A stretch of DNA of 64,000 nucleotides, taken from contig CM057150.1 in assembly GCA_029964075.1 (NCBI GenBank), positions 682,001 through 746,000 of the forward strand, in the 5' to 3' direction. Numbering within the stretch: the first letter of the stretch is position 1; each line of letters opens with the position of its first letter. This stretch comes from Patiria pectinifera. Its lineage: Eukaryota > Echinodermata > Asteroidea > Valvatida > Asterinidae. The notes under the pieces were generated by a model. The model saw only the letters and a program-made list of their open reading frames with translations, was not told the DNA's origin and made no database searches. Of the stretch, positions 9,719 to 20,151 are shown piece by piece. A program made the translations under genes and the position numbers.

Positions 9719-11830
9719 TTGGCCGACTCCAGGCCAAAGGGACATACTCCAGTCCTGCCGGACTCGGCCATTGACAAACTCGCCGCTGACCAAGGGACAG
9801 CTTCATCCAAGGTTCCTTTTACGGACAAGACCCGTGGAAAACTGGAGGATGTCACCCGTAGAATGGACTCGGCGGCACGCATGGGTATGCGTGCGACGTC
9901 CTTTCTTCTTCTCCTATCCGAGTACCTGGCCCTGGGATATGAAGAAGATTCGGTGATACCAGCCGACATGATGGTGGCTGCTCTCCATTGCCTCGATCGC
10001 GGCCTATGCTCCACTCTCGACCAGTTTGCTAGAGTGTCGACCTTAGCAACATCGTCACGCCGCAACAATGTGCTAGATGCGCTTTTCCTCCCTTCACCGG
10101 GAGCACGAAAGCGTCTCGACGATCTCCCGCTCTCAGGCCCGGACTTATTTTCTGGTAAGTTCCAGGAGTCCATGGAGGCCGAGGCAAAGCGCCTCAAGGC
10201 CACGGAGAAAATAAATCTCAAGAAACCGGCCGAGCCGAAAACCGCGTCAGAGCGGCCCGTGGTGGATTTCGTGGGCGCGCCGATAAGACGGTCGGCCCAT
10301 GCTATTCACAACCACATACCGCACAACAGCGTCCCCAGTCGGGACGCGGTTTCCGTGCGCCCACTGCCCGGTACACCGGGGCGTGGCACAAGTGACTTAT
10401 ACGTCTCCGGGCGGCCTCCCGCCAGTGAAAAAAAAAAAAAAAAGGCCAAAAATATTCGGACAATGCCCGTACCGCCCGACACGGCAAAACGCCGCTTCCT
10501 CGAGGGGGAGATCGATGCCCTCCTTCTAAAGAGAGCAGTTCGTGTTGTCCCCCAAGGGAGGACCCGGGCAGGTTTCATGTCAACCTTCTTCTTGGCCCCC
10601 AAGAAGGAGACCGGCGTGTGGCGTCCAATACTGAACTTTAAACCCCTCAACAATTTTATACGTCCGAAACGTTTCTGCATGGAAACGTTACGGACCATTC
10701 TCGAATCGATCATCACGCCCGCGTGGGCGGCCAGTATAGACTTGAAAGACGCGTACTTTCACGTATCGATCAGGCCGGAACACTGCAAATTCCTACGTTT
10801 CCAATACAAAAATATACTGTACGAATTTGTGGTACTCCCGTTCGGGCTATCCACTTCTCCGCGAGTGTTCACCCGGATCGTGAAGACGATCGGGGCGGCA
10901 CTGCGGCGACGAGGGATCATGATATTCATGTACCTCGACGATTGGCTAGTAGTGGGTCGTTCTTGGGGGGAGACGGAAGCGGCGCTCCAACTAACGTGGC
11001 ACCTTGCTTCCGACCTGGGATTTCTCATCAACACCAAAAAATCCCATCCAGTCCTTTCTCAGGTTCACACCTTTCTAGGTGCATCCCTCGATCTTCGCAG
11101 GGGACTGGCCCGTCCATCGGAGGACCGCCTGCTGAACCTTCGGCAGTGCGTGTCCCTCTTCCTCCCGACGGTAGTGGCTCCAGCCCGAGCCTGGCTTAGG
11201 CTGTTGGGCCTTATGGCCAGTCTGGTAGACTTAGTGGATTTTTGCAGGCTGAGGATGAGGCCAATTCAACTTCACCTGCTGTCTTTCTACAGACCCCGCT
11301 GGCACCCGATCGACCATCCGGTGCCCACTACGTCTTGGCTAGTCCCCCACCTTCGTTGGTGGCTAGTCGAGGCTAATATAACGCAGGGCTGCATTTTCCG
11401 CCCACCCCGCCCGTCGGTACTTATCACAACCGACGCGTCAGGGTACGGCTGGGGGGCTACCCTCCACCCGCGACAGGTCGCGGGCGTATGGGGCCCCGCA
11501 CATCAATCATCCCACATCAACATCCTGGAAATGCTGGCAGTCACCAACGCACTAAAACATTTCCAGTCGGACGTCAGAGGGCAAGCAGTCCTGGTACGAT
11601 GCGACAACGCCACAGTGGTGGCATACATCAATCACCAGGTTGGCACTTGGTCAGGCCATCTGTGTGCACTAACGTGGAATCTCACTCTCTGGTGCATACA
11701 TCACGGGATAGCACTGTCGGCAGTCCACATCTCGGGGGAAGAGAACGTAACAGCCGACGCTCTCTCCAGAGGCTGGATCGCCCCGACAGAGTGGTCACTG
11801 CTCCCACAGGTGGCTCAGTCGATCTTCTGA
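9719..11830 (+). CDS. DIRS-type reverse transcriptase-RNase H polyprotein
   Basis: 703 codons. The first about 270 residues are Gag-like (helical, then a poly-Lys run before KNIRTMPVPP). RT follows at about residues 275-480: KETGVWRPILNFKPLN, SIDLKDAYFHVSI, FVVLPFGLSTSPRVF and the catalytic FMYLDDWLVV. RNase H follows at about 565-690 with TTDASGYGWGA, NILEMLAVTNAL, VRCDNATVVAYIN and GEENVTADALSR, keeping the D-E-D-D acidic residues. This layout matches DIRS/Ngaro/PAT-type elements. A TGA at 11828-11830 interrupts the frame: the same frame reopens at 11849 with DLFASRMNNQLPIYCAR, a stretch that normally follows RNase H in DIRS elements. Thus the stop is probably a disabling mutation. Confidence 0.85.
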   Translation: MADSRPKGHTPVLPDSAIDKLAADQGTASSKVPFTDKTRGKLEDVTRRMDSAARMGMRATSFLLLLSEYLALGYEEDSVIPADMMVAALHCLDRGLCSTLDQFARVSTLATSSRRNNVLDALFLPSPGARKRLDDLPLSGPDLFSGKFQESMEAEAKRLKATEKINLKKPAEPKTASERPVVDFVGAPIRRSAHAIHNHIPHNSVPSRDAVSVRPLPGTPGRGTSDLYVSGRPPASEKKKKKAKNIRTMPVPPDTAKRRFLEGEIDALLLKRAVRVVPQGRTRAGFMSTFFLAPKKETGVWRPILNFKPLNNFIRPKRFCMETLRTILESIITPAWAASIDLKDAYFHVSIRPEHCKFLRFQYKNILYEFVVLPFGLSTSPRVFTRIVKTIGAALRRRGIMIFMYLDDWLVVGRSWGETEAALQLTWHLASDLGFLINTKKSHPVLSQVHTFLGASLDLRRGLARPSEDRLLNLRQCVSLFLPTVVAPARAWLRLLGLMASLVDLVDFCRLRMRPIQLHLLSFYRPRWHPIDHPVPTTSWLVPHLRWWLVEANITQGCIFRPPRPSVLITTDASGYGWGATLHPRQVAGVWGPAHQSSHINILEMLAVTNALKHFQSDVRGQAVLVRCDNATVVAYINHQVGTWSGHLCALTWNLTLWCIHHGIALSAVHISGEENVTADALSRGWIAPTEWSLLPQVAQSIF

Positions 11831-11848
11831 CTAATCGACCGCCCGCAT

Positions 11849-12187
11849 GTGGACCTATTCGCGTCGCGAATGAACAATCAGCTACCCATCTACTGCGCGA
11901 GGGGCCCAGATCCCAATGCGTGGCAGACCGATGCACTGTCGGTGCGGTGGGACAGCCTACTGGCCTACGCCTTCCCACCCATCTCCCTCGTTTCTCGAGT
12001 GCTGACCAAGATCGAGCAGGAGGATTGCCGAATTCTCCTCATAGCCCCGTTCTGGCCCCGCCAGCCGTGGTTTCCCCGGCTCGTCCGACTCTTGGTTCAC
12101 CGCCCAGTAACTCTACCGAGGAGGCCGATCTCCTTTATCAGCCCAGCTCGGGAATCAGTCACCAGGCTCCGGGGGATCTTCACCTGA
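11849..12187 (+). pseudogene. C-terminal remainder of the DIRS Pol, after an in-frame stop
   Basis: Same frame as the RT-RNase H ORF, separated only by the TGA at 11828 and five codons. Encodes DLFASRMNNQLPIYCAR, then PDPNAWQTDAL, YAFPPISLVSRVL and LLIAPFWPRQPWFPRL, a conserved tail of DIRS Pol proteins. It overlaps the start of the recombinase ORF in another frame. Confidence 0.65.
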
Positions 12188-12188
12188 C

Positions 12189-13250
12189 GTGCTGGGTATT
12201 GTCACGCAATCCCTCTGCTCAGCAGGCTTTTCGCGACGAGCTGCAACAATTGCAGCCCAGTCCCGTAGAGCCTCAACCAGAAAGGTGTACGATAGCCGAC
12301 TACGCCATTTCTTTAGATGGTGTAGACGGCAATCCATTCATCCCCCCAATACTTCTGTAGGGGAAGTGGGGGATTTCCTCCTATATCTTTTTCATAGTGG
12401 GCTCACGATGGCCACGGTCAAAAATTATCGATCAGCCGTTGCCGCGATCCATCAGGGATTTTCGGACGGTTCCTCCGTTTCCGGCAACCCTGCAATTAGC
12501 CAACTGATCAAGGGGATGTTTAATACTCGTCCCCCAGTACGCACATTAATCCCATCTTGGGACCTCTTCAGTGTATTATCTACACTGGCGAAGGCTCCCT
12601 TTGAACCAATGAATTGCTCAACTTTGTTACAGCTCTCCATCAAAGTAGCTTTTCTATTGGCTGTCGCTACGTCCCGACGACGTAGCGAACTACACTTGTT
12701 ATCAATGCAGACAGGACACATCCAGTTTGAACCGGGGGGTGTCCGCCTGATCCCTACGGCCAGTTTTCTCGCAAAGAAAGTCGGAGTCTCAGTCGGAGAC
12801 CTTTACGCCCCCGGACATCTTTGTCCCGGACATCAAGTCTATTTCGAACGAGACTAACGACAAACTTTGGTGCCCAGTTCGAGCACTTAAGTGGTATGTC
12901 AACCGTACGAAGTCACTTCGTACGGGACACAACAAATTGTTCATCACGACGACCCCGCCCATGGGCCGGCGTCCCGTGATACAATCACTCGCTGGATCGT
13001 GACAGCTATCTGTTCCGTACCGGGCGGCTGGCCAGCGACCCAGGGACCCATTCGAGCGCATGAGGTCAGGGGAGTGTCCACCTCGTGGGCCTTTTGTAAG
13101 GGTGTCCCCCTAGGTGACATCATCAAGGCAGTCTGCTGGAAGAACCCTAACACGTTCTCTGAATGCTACCTGAAGGATGTCCTCCAGGCAGATGGCAGGG
13201 CTGAAAGAGAAGTGCTGCTGGCGGCCAGTGGAGCCTCACGGAAGCACTAA
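12189..13250 (+). pseudogene. DIRS tyrosine recombinase, frameshifted
   Basis: From 12189 to 12857 an open frame encodes an N-terminal SAM-like DNA-binding part (STRKVYDSRLRHFFRWC, MATVKNYRSAVAAIH) and the start of the catalytic domain (LAVATSRRRSELHLL, carrying the first catalytic Arg). After the stop at 12855 the reading continues in other frames: a piece with LWCPVRALKWYVNRTKSLR near 12865-12925, then from about 12985 DTITRWIVTAI, the catalytic RAHEVRG (H-x-x-R) and ECYLKDV with a candidate nucleophile Tyr. At least two frameshifts are therefore needed to span the domain. Known role: it integrates the circular DNA copy of the element without target duplication. Confidence 0.75.
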
Positions 13251-13627
13251 CGAGTGAGCATATAAATATACATGTATATATTTTTATGGGCATTAAGTTT
13301 AATTAGGTGTACCTACCATGTGTTCATCCCCATTATGGTAACACCCCCCTGACTTTTTGCGCATGAGCTCTTTGGGTTCCCCTTACGAGGTAAAGCCTAG
13401 AGCGTCTGGGGTGTAGGTTTTTTGGTTTGGTGTTTTTTGCCTTTGGACACGCCTCATGTCCTACACCCCTGTAGACATACGGTAATTCGCGTATACCCAC
13501 CGCCTTACTCGGTGCGAGCCTATGCATATGTAGTATTCGCTCTACAGGTAAGTAGAGTGATGTAGACTCTCCCCCCCCCCCACTGTAGTGTGGTTGGGAT
13601 CTACGAGTGCTTACGCAAGTAACGCTT
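13251..13627. other. DIRS 3' non-coding region with internal complementary-type repeat
   Basis: No ORF. Holds the sequence TGCATATGTAGTATTCGCTC at 13523, which recurs at 13739 in the right terminal repeat, plus a C-tract at 13571-13581. This arrangement parallels the internal complementary region that DIRS elements use to form circular intermediates. Confidence 0.55.
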
Positions 13628-13764
13628 GAGAAAAAGAGGACGCTAATGTAGTGCGCATGTCACAGGGCGTCGTGGGTAGGACACGTGAGGGCGCTATTGT
13701 GTATAACTCTTATCAAATTGCCTGCCGGCATAGGGACAATGCATATGTAGTATTCGCTCTACAG
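13628..13764. repeat. Right inverted terminal repeat of the DIRS-like element
   Basis: Reverse complement of 8573-8710, ending in GCTCTACAG. The element ends a few dozen bases later in a G-tract (13801-13811) that abuts the host ATTTACTTGAAG. Confidence 0.85.
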
Positions 13765-15779
13765 GTAAGTATTCGCTCGTAGACCCCAACCACAGTGCTG
13801 GGGGGGGGGGGAATTTACTTGAAGGGGTAAACCCCTTCCGTGTCGGCGAAATGTTTAAGATAAACCGACAAATATCTAAAGAATAGTGATGAGAAAAGGG
13901 CTTGATTTACCCGGGTGTGCGCATGCACCAGTGCATGTAGATTTTTGCTGGTGCACGTAGCTTTTTTACTGAGCATGCACGACGTGCATATAACTTTTTT
14001 AGCCACCAAAATACTCATTTCATGCATATATTTACCAGTGAGTGAGAATAAGAATAAAGTTTGTTGAATACTTGACCAGATAGTGTACAAACGTGTTATT
14101 TCTTTTATAAATCCATAAATTATTCCTCGCACAGACGCAGCAGATTCAAAGTACAAGGTAAAATCTCGACGTACGTCCTGCAACCTCCTCCGATCATGCA
14201 CATGATTTACCACGTGATACATGCTGCGGATAATTTGGTATAGCACTGACGCTCCGGGCATATCTGATGTCCGGATCAGAAGTGCGATTCCAAATTATTA
14301 GCTGCGTTTATCACGTGGTCTCGTTATTGGCCAAACAGACGCCGCCTGTTTACAAACTAAACACGTACAGATTTTATACAGCTGAACAAGATTGACGTTC
14401 TTTTTCAGTATTTAAGCTTAACTAAATCAAACCATGATGGATGTTTACCATGTCAGATAGGTGGAATTCAGTGGACCGAAATTTGGTGGCAAATACACTT
14501 TGTATCAATAGCAGTTTTGCAATGCACTTTAAAAATTGCGTCGCAGTCGGCCTCGAATGTGTCGCAAATTGCGATGCGATACGGCTTATTTCGGACACTG
14601 AAAATATTAATGACATGAAGGTTCTTTTGCTGAGGATCAGTCATAATATAGTTGATTTTTGTATACCTGCACTTACAGGAAAATTCTATCACTGCTTTCG
14701 GCAACCGTCCGACTGCCTTTCTCAATGTACTTAGTGTTGTAGTCGAGTCACCAACGTCAAGTCCGAGTCCTAAGTCACAAGCCTTGAGTTCGAGGCACGA
14801 GTCTGAGTCATGAGTCACTTGTTCTTAGTTGTTCACCAAACTAATTTTTTTTTTTTATTTGTTGTTCAATCATCCATTCTGTCTTTTAAGTAAATCCCTA
14901 GCCCTGGTGCTCATCGTGCAGGCACTGTGTGCGTGCACGGCCCCTAGATACAATTTTTCCAAGGTGCCGTGTTTTGCCTATGGAGTAAAAAAGAATGCTA
15001 AGTTCATCATGCAAATACGTAACGTTATATATATATGGATGAAAATACGTGACTCTAAGCTCGAGTGCGAGTCATCATGGTCGAGTCCAAGTCCGAGTCA
15101 TTTTCCAATGTGACTCGATTCGGGCCGAGTCACGAGTCGGGCCGAGTTGCTCGGGGCCCCCCTTGCCCCCACTTGGCGACGGGCCTGTCCCCTCCCCAAC
15201 CCCAGAATGAACCACCAATAAGCTTCAGGTGCTAAAAGTAACACCTTAGAAGTTGTAAACCAGTGGTCTACCCAAAATCTCCCTTTATTACAGTTCAGGG
15301 GGGTACTTGTGCGTGGAGTCCATACTAGCAGTGAAGGATCAGAAAAACTCCACTATGTCTGTTATGGTATTCTGGGGGTCGCAGGTTCACATCCCATCGC
15401 AGTCAATTTCATCATCCAGTCAGACTAATCTGTTATTATTTCATTTCTATCAACGCCCTTGCATAGGCGCATGTGTAGTTCCAAACATGGCCTAGTAAAG
15501 AGGACAAGAATTCAATATTGGGTTTTGCCGTCCACCGACATTTGATATACACTGTATACTCAGTGTCGTCCCCATTAATTGTGAGTTATCACCCACGTTA
15601 ATCTCTTAAGTGATCTAAACAATACTGAGTGTACAGTTTTTACTAAAATAATTAGTTTGGTAAAGGGCAGAATTCGATATTGACGCAAATTCCATCTTAT
15701 GACGTAGCCTGAGGCCACCAACCAAGCCCACCTACGATTCTAATCTGATTGATATTCCATTTGTTTGTTCTACCATCAG

Positions 15780-15833
15780 ATGACTACACAGCAATGAAGA
15801 AACCCAAGAAATACGTTCCTCCATCATCCACAG
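15780..15833 (+). CDS. YxxM cassette exon, copy 2 (DYTAM)
   Basis: 54-nt phase 1-1 exon with ACCATCAG acceptor and GTACAGATG donor. One change from copy 1 turns DYAAM into DYTAM, keeping the YxxM pattern; KKYVPPSST is unchanged. Confidence 0.65.
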
Positions 15834-18102
15834 GTACAGATGACAATTTATGAGTTTTAAGACCGGCTTTAAACATGTTTTCCAAGAATTGGTTTTTGCT
15901 AGCCCAGAGGACCAGTCTAGAGGACCAGTCCATCTTTGTAACTAATTCCAACTGAAGTTAAGCATTGTGTGTGTAATTTAGACCAGCAGCCGATTTCAGG
16001 AAAAAGTGCGTAGTTTGTGCCATGCGTAAGACTTGCAGAGCAAAGTTGTTGTGCAGCTGTGCATTCAACTTACCAAATTTGGCATATAGCGGCCCACTGT
16101 TTTAAATAATCTAAACATAAAATATCAAATTCTTGTATAGCACCAAATCCGTCAAAATTGACGCTCAAGGCGCTTCACATAAATAAAAATGAACCAGTTA
16201 AAATTTAAGAACAAACTAAAACTTGTACAAGAAAAATCTTTAAAATAACTAGGTGAACAATTGAAATAAGTTGTCTAAAACAGGCAGGTTAAGAGGACAG
16301 ACACAGTGAAGCAACAGCAAGACGGCCACGATAAAGAGACTTAGAAAAGACTTACACAAACAGTGGGAAACACACACAAAACGGACAGATAACAGAATAA
16401 CCATAGACAAGACACACAGTGGTTGAATCACCCCAGCCCGCCATTCTGAAAATTATTTTTTCGGACTTTCTTTGGAATGGTGCAGCAACTCTAAAAATTT
16501 TGTCACTAGTAAAATAGAAATTCTGTAACCTCAAACAAGAAGCTGTGAGTGTCTTGTATCAATCTTGATAAGTTGTGCAATAACAGGCTCCACAACGCTT
16601 ACGATTTCTGGTAAAATAGGTCATGTTCAGTCGTACGCCACAACTTCGGCCACCTACATGTAAGTCAATTGCCCAAGTTACGCCGTGATATAGTGCGCAA
16701 GTAGCAGACTCGTGCACTTTGTGAGACTTTCTTGAAATGTGTCATAAGTACTATGTTGCGCAACGTGAAATGTTGCACAGCTAACGCAATAAATTGTGGT
16801 GCAAGCGGAGTTGAGCCATTGCTACTGGAGTTAACCTTAACAATAAGGCCACGACAATAATGAACTAACTAGACTTATGTTTGTGGACAAACACAGGGCT
16901 GTTTCGGTATGTTTTTGTGACATGTGACATGTAAAGTTTCAAGTATAAGTTCCATCCAGGAAGGATGTGTAGTTCTGTTGATAATAACTGGTGGGTATAA
17001 TATATGATTACATTCTCAAAGGGCTTTGAATTTTGATGTTACATGTGATGTGATGACCTCATGATGACGTCACATCAATTTTCATGTATAACTATATTTT
17101 TGTTTGTAAATAACAACTTAGCCATAGCATATATCGTTGTAAGCAAGTTCACATCTTTCCTCAATTTCATATTACAAGGCACTTCCGGTTCAAACCAGAA
17201 GGAAGGGTCACATGATTTGCACATAATATAAAAAATTAAGACCCTGGATTATTCTATCGATTCCCGCAAACCTTAAGTTCAGGTCTCTCACAGTTGATTT
17301 TATATTGAATTTTAAAGATCTATTAATCTTTAACGTGACGTCACGTGACCCATGATGACGTCATCGTGACGTCACTTCAATTTTCATCTGTAAGACATCT
17401 CGGTCTAGGTACATACCAACTTTCAACCCAATCGGACCTGTAATTCTGGAGATATAGCCCAATCTGTCAGATCTAGCCGATTATGCTACAAAATGGTCAC
17501 AACAGAAAAATCGCATATAATGTCACGTCACGTGACTCATGATGACGTCACAATGACGTCAATTTTCGGCACACAACTTCAGGTGCTGGTTCAAGTGTGT
17601 GCCAAGTATAAAGGCAATCGGATTGATTTTAGTGTCCAAAGTGCCGGGGACAAAAAAACGTGCACAAATGCTATGGGCAAAATGACTTGAAAAAGAAAAA
17701 AAATAAAGTAAAAAACAAAAATCTGAACGAAAACAAAGGCTGTTTCAGCAAAAGTGCCGAAACAGCCAATGATTATTGAAGTACACTTTTAATCTAGTTT
17801 TGGTGGTTCAGCCTCGTGTCCTCATTGTATCTGACTGACTCACTGACTGTCAATGAGTCGTGATTGAACCTCACTGTGACCCAAAAGGTCTCTTTGGATC
17901 CTAAGGACTCCCACAACATAGACCCCTACAAAACCTAGACCCCTAATTAGAGGGCTTGTACAAGCCTATTAAAGCTAGTCCGTGTAGTCTTCTTTTCTAA
18001 TAGTTGATGATGCTCAGGCATTTACAGAAAGTGATGACTGAACAAAGAAAGTTGAAATTGTAGGAGCATTTACATTCCTCTGCGTGACTTATTTTATTTC
18101 AG

Positions 18103-18174
18103 CTGCTGAGGAGTCAGCATATGAAGAGATGCAGACCAGTGACAAAGACAAGTCAAAAAGCCCCCCAGCTGCAG
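18103..18174 (+). CDS. Tyrosine cassette exon, copy 4 (AYEEM type)
   Basis: 72-nt phase 1-1 exon with normal splice signals, AYEEMQ and KDKSKS. One silent A for G in the SKS codons distinguishes it from copy 1. Confidence 0.65.
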
Positions 18175-18464
18175 GTAAATTCATATCGGGTTGTCTTTTT
18201 TTCTCATGTTATCTAAAATAAAGTAAAATATTCAGGGTAAGCCTTAAGGATTTTTTTTTTGTATAGTAAAACTTCTATGCAAATTTTGATTTGCATAGCA
18301 GTTTACCAAGTTTGCGTAGCAGTTTTGTTATACTCAAATTTAGCCTCGGCTTTGCAATTACTATTTACCTGTCAGTGTCAGACTGTACAAATTACAAAGC
18401 AATAAAGAAGTAACTTACGTTAAGCTGTGAACTTAATGACTCATCAGTTGTCTGTTTATTTCAG

Positions 18465-18487
18465 GAGCTGCATGCTTGCTGGAATAA
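18465..18487 (+). CDS. Candidate short terminal exon, copy c
   Basis: Intact acceptor and GAACLLE-stop. The following hairpin is truncated by the duplication junction at 18526-18530. Confidence 0.35.
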
Positions 18488-18890
18488 CTTTCGAGTCAAA
18501 AAGCAAGTTATTAACCCGGGCCATTCCTGGATTATTCAATCGATTCCCGCAAACCTTAAGTTCAGGTCTCTCACAGTTGATTTTACATTGATTTTTAAAG
18601 ATCTATTAATCTTTAACGTGACGTCACGTGACCCATGATGACGTCATCATGACGTCAAGTGATTTTTCATCTATAAGACATCCCGGTCTAGGTACATACC
18701 AACTTTCAACCCAATCGGACCTGTAATTCTGGAGATATAGCCCAATTTGTCAGATCTAGCCGAATTCTGCTAGAAAATGGTCACAACAGAAAAATCGCAT
18801 ATAATTTCACGTCACGTGACTCATGATGACGTCACAATGACGTCAATGTTCGGCACACAACTTCAGGTGCTGGTTCAAGTGTGTGCCAAG

Positions 18891-19261
18891 CAGGCGCGGT
18901 TCTAGATCCAATATTTTGGGGGGGCTAGCAGGGTGGATCCAGAATTTTTTTCAGGGAGGCGTGCTGAAATGTAGACCGGTTATTTTCTCCAGACACTGAG
19001 GCCTCCGAAAATCAATGGGGGGGGGGGGGAGGTCATGCCATATTTTCAATGAGGAGCGCCAATAAAATCCTAAAATCATTCACACTATATTAACTACAAA
19101 TGCACCCTTGTTACGACTATGGGGAGACCGTTTGCATGTACATCACAATCCTTTTTGCTAATGCAGTTTCTTTTTACGGAATTTATTTTGGGGGGGACTA
19201 GACAAAAATTTGGGGGGGGGGGGCTAGAGCCCCCCCTAGCCCCCCCGTAGAATCGCGCCTG
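18891..19261. mobile_element. Non-autonomous hAT-like MITE
   Basis: 371 bp with terminal inverted repeats CAGGCGCGGTTCTA and (reverse-complemented right end) CAGGCGCGATTCTA, flanked by an exact 8-bp duplication GTGCCAAG (18883-18890 and 19262-19269). Uninterrupted units read GTGTGCCAAGTATAAAGG. An 8-bp target duplication with CAG-starting ends fits the hAT superfamily. G- and C-tracts near the ends; no ORF. Confidence 0.85.
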
Positions 19262-19765
19262 GTGCCAAGTATAAAGGCAATCAGATTGATTTTAGTGTCC
19301 AAAGTGCCGGGGACAAAAAAACGTGCACAAATGCTATGGGCAAAATGACTTGAAAACGAAAAAAAATAAAGTAAAAAACAAAAACCTTAACGAAAACAAA
19401 GGCTGTATCAGCAAAAGTGCCGAAACAGCCAATGAGTATTGAAGCACACTTTCAATCTAGTTTTGGTGGTTCAGCCTCGTGTCCTCATTGTATCTGACTG
19501 ACTCACTGACTGTCAATGAGTCGTGATTGAACCTCACTGTGACCCAAAAGGTCTCTTTGGATCCTAAGGACTCCCACAACATAGACCCCTACAAAACCTA
19601 GACCCCTAATTAGAGGGCTTGTACAAGCCTGTTAAAGCTAGTCCGTGTAGTCTTCTTTTATAATAGGTGATGATGCTCAGGCATTTACAGAAAGTGATGA
19701 CTGAACAAAGAAAGTTGAAATTGTAGGAGCATTTACATTCCTCTGCGTGACTTATTTTATTTCAG

Positions 19766-19837
19766 CTGCTGAGGAGTCAGCATATGAAGAGGTGCAGACC
19801 AGTGACAAAGACAAGTCAAAGAGCCCCCCAGCTGCAG
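19766..19837 (+). CDS. Tyrosine cassette exon, copy 5 (AYEEV with SKS)
   Basis: 72-nt phase 1-1 exon. Combines YEEV of copies 2-3 with the KDKSKS of copies 1, 4, 6 and 7, as expected from recombination or conversion between copies. Confidence 0.65.
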
Positions 19838-20128
19838 GTAAATTCATATCGGGTTGTCTTTTTTTTGTCATTTCATCTAAAATAAAGTAAAATATTCAGG
19901 GTAAGCCTTCAGGATTTTTTTTTTGTATAGCAAAACTTCTATGCAAATTTTGATTGGCATAGCAGTTTACCAAGTTTGCGTAGCAGTTTTGTTATACTCA
20001 AATTTAGCCTCGGCTTTGCAATTACTATTTACCTGTCAGTGTCAGACTGTACAAATTACATAGCAATAAAGAAGTAACTTACGTCAAGCTGTGAACTTAA
20101 TGACTCATCAGTTGTCTGTTTATTTCAG

Positions 20129-20151
20129 GAGCTGCATGCTTGCTGGAATAA
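20129..20151 (+). CDS. Candidate short terminal exon, copy d
   Basis: Intact TTTATTTCAG acceptor and GAACLLE-stop reading; GC hairpin follows at 20178. Confidence 0.35.

Larger units (their letters stand above)
8563..13812 (+). mobile_element. DIRS-like (tyrosine recombinase) retrotransposon, disrupted
   Basis: Bounds come from comparison with uninterrupted units, which read CAAGTG directly into ATTTACTTGAAG; here 5.25 kb intervene and no clear target duplication is seen, as is usual for DIRS elements. Inverted terminal repeats of about 138 bases lie at 8573-8710 and 13628-13764. Inside, in order: Gag-like basic ORF, RT-RNase H, and a tyrosine recombinase in a different frame. An extra direct copy of the right-end sequence (13523-13554 versus 13739-13770) resembles the internal complementary region of DIRS1. 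GC content is clearly higher than in the host array. Broken by a stop and frameshifts, so not autonomous as sequenced. Confidence 0.85.
6026..16312 (+). repeat. Array unit 2 (carries the DIRS-like insertion)
   Basis: One tyrosine exon (7971), one candidate terminal exon (8334) and one YxxM exon (15780). Removing the 5.25-kb DIRS-like element leaves about 5.0 kb. The insertion splits the unit right after GCGTATCAAGTG, where other units continue with ATTTACTTGAAGGGG. Confidence 0.85.
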
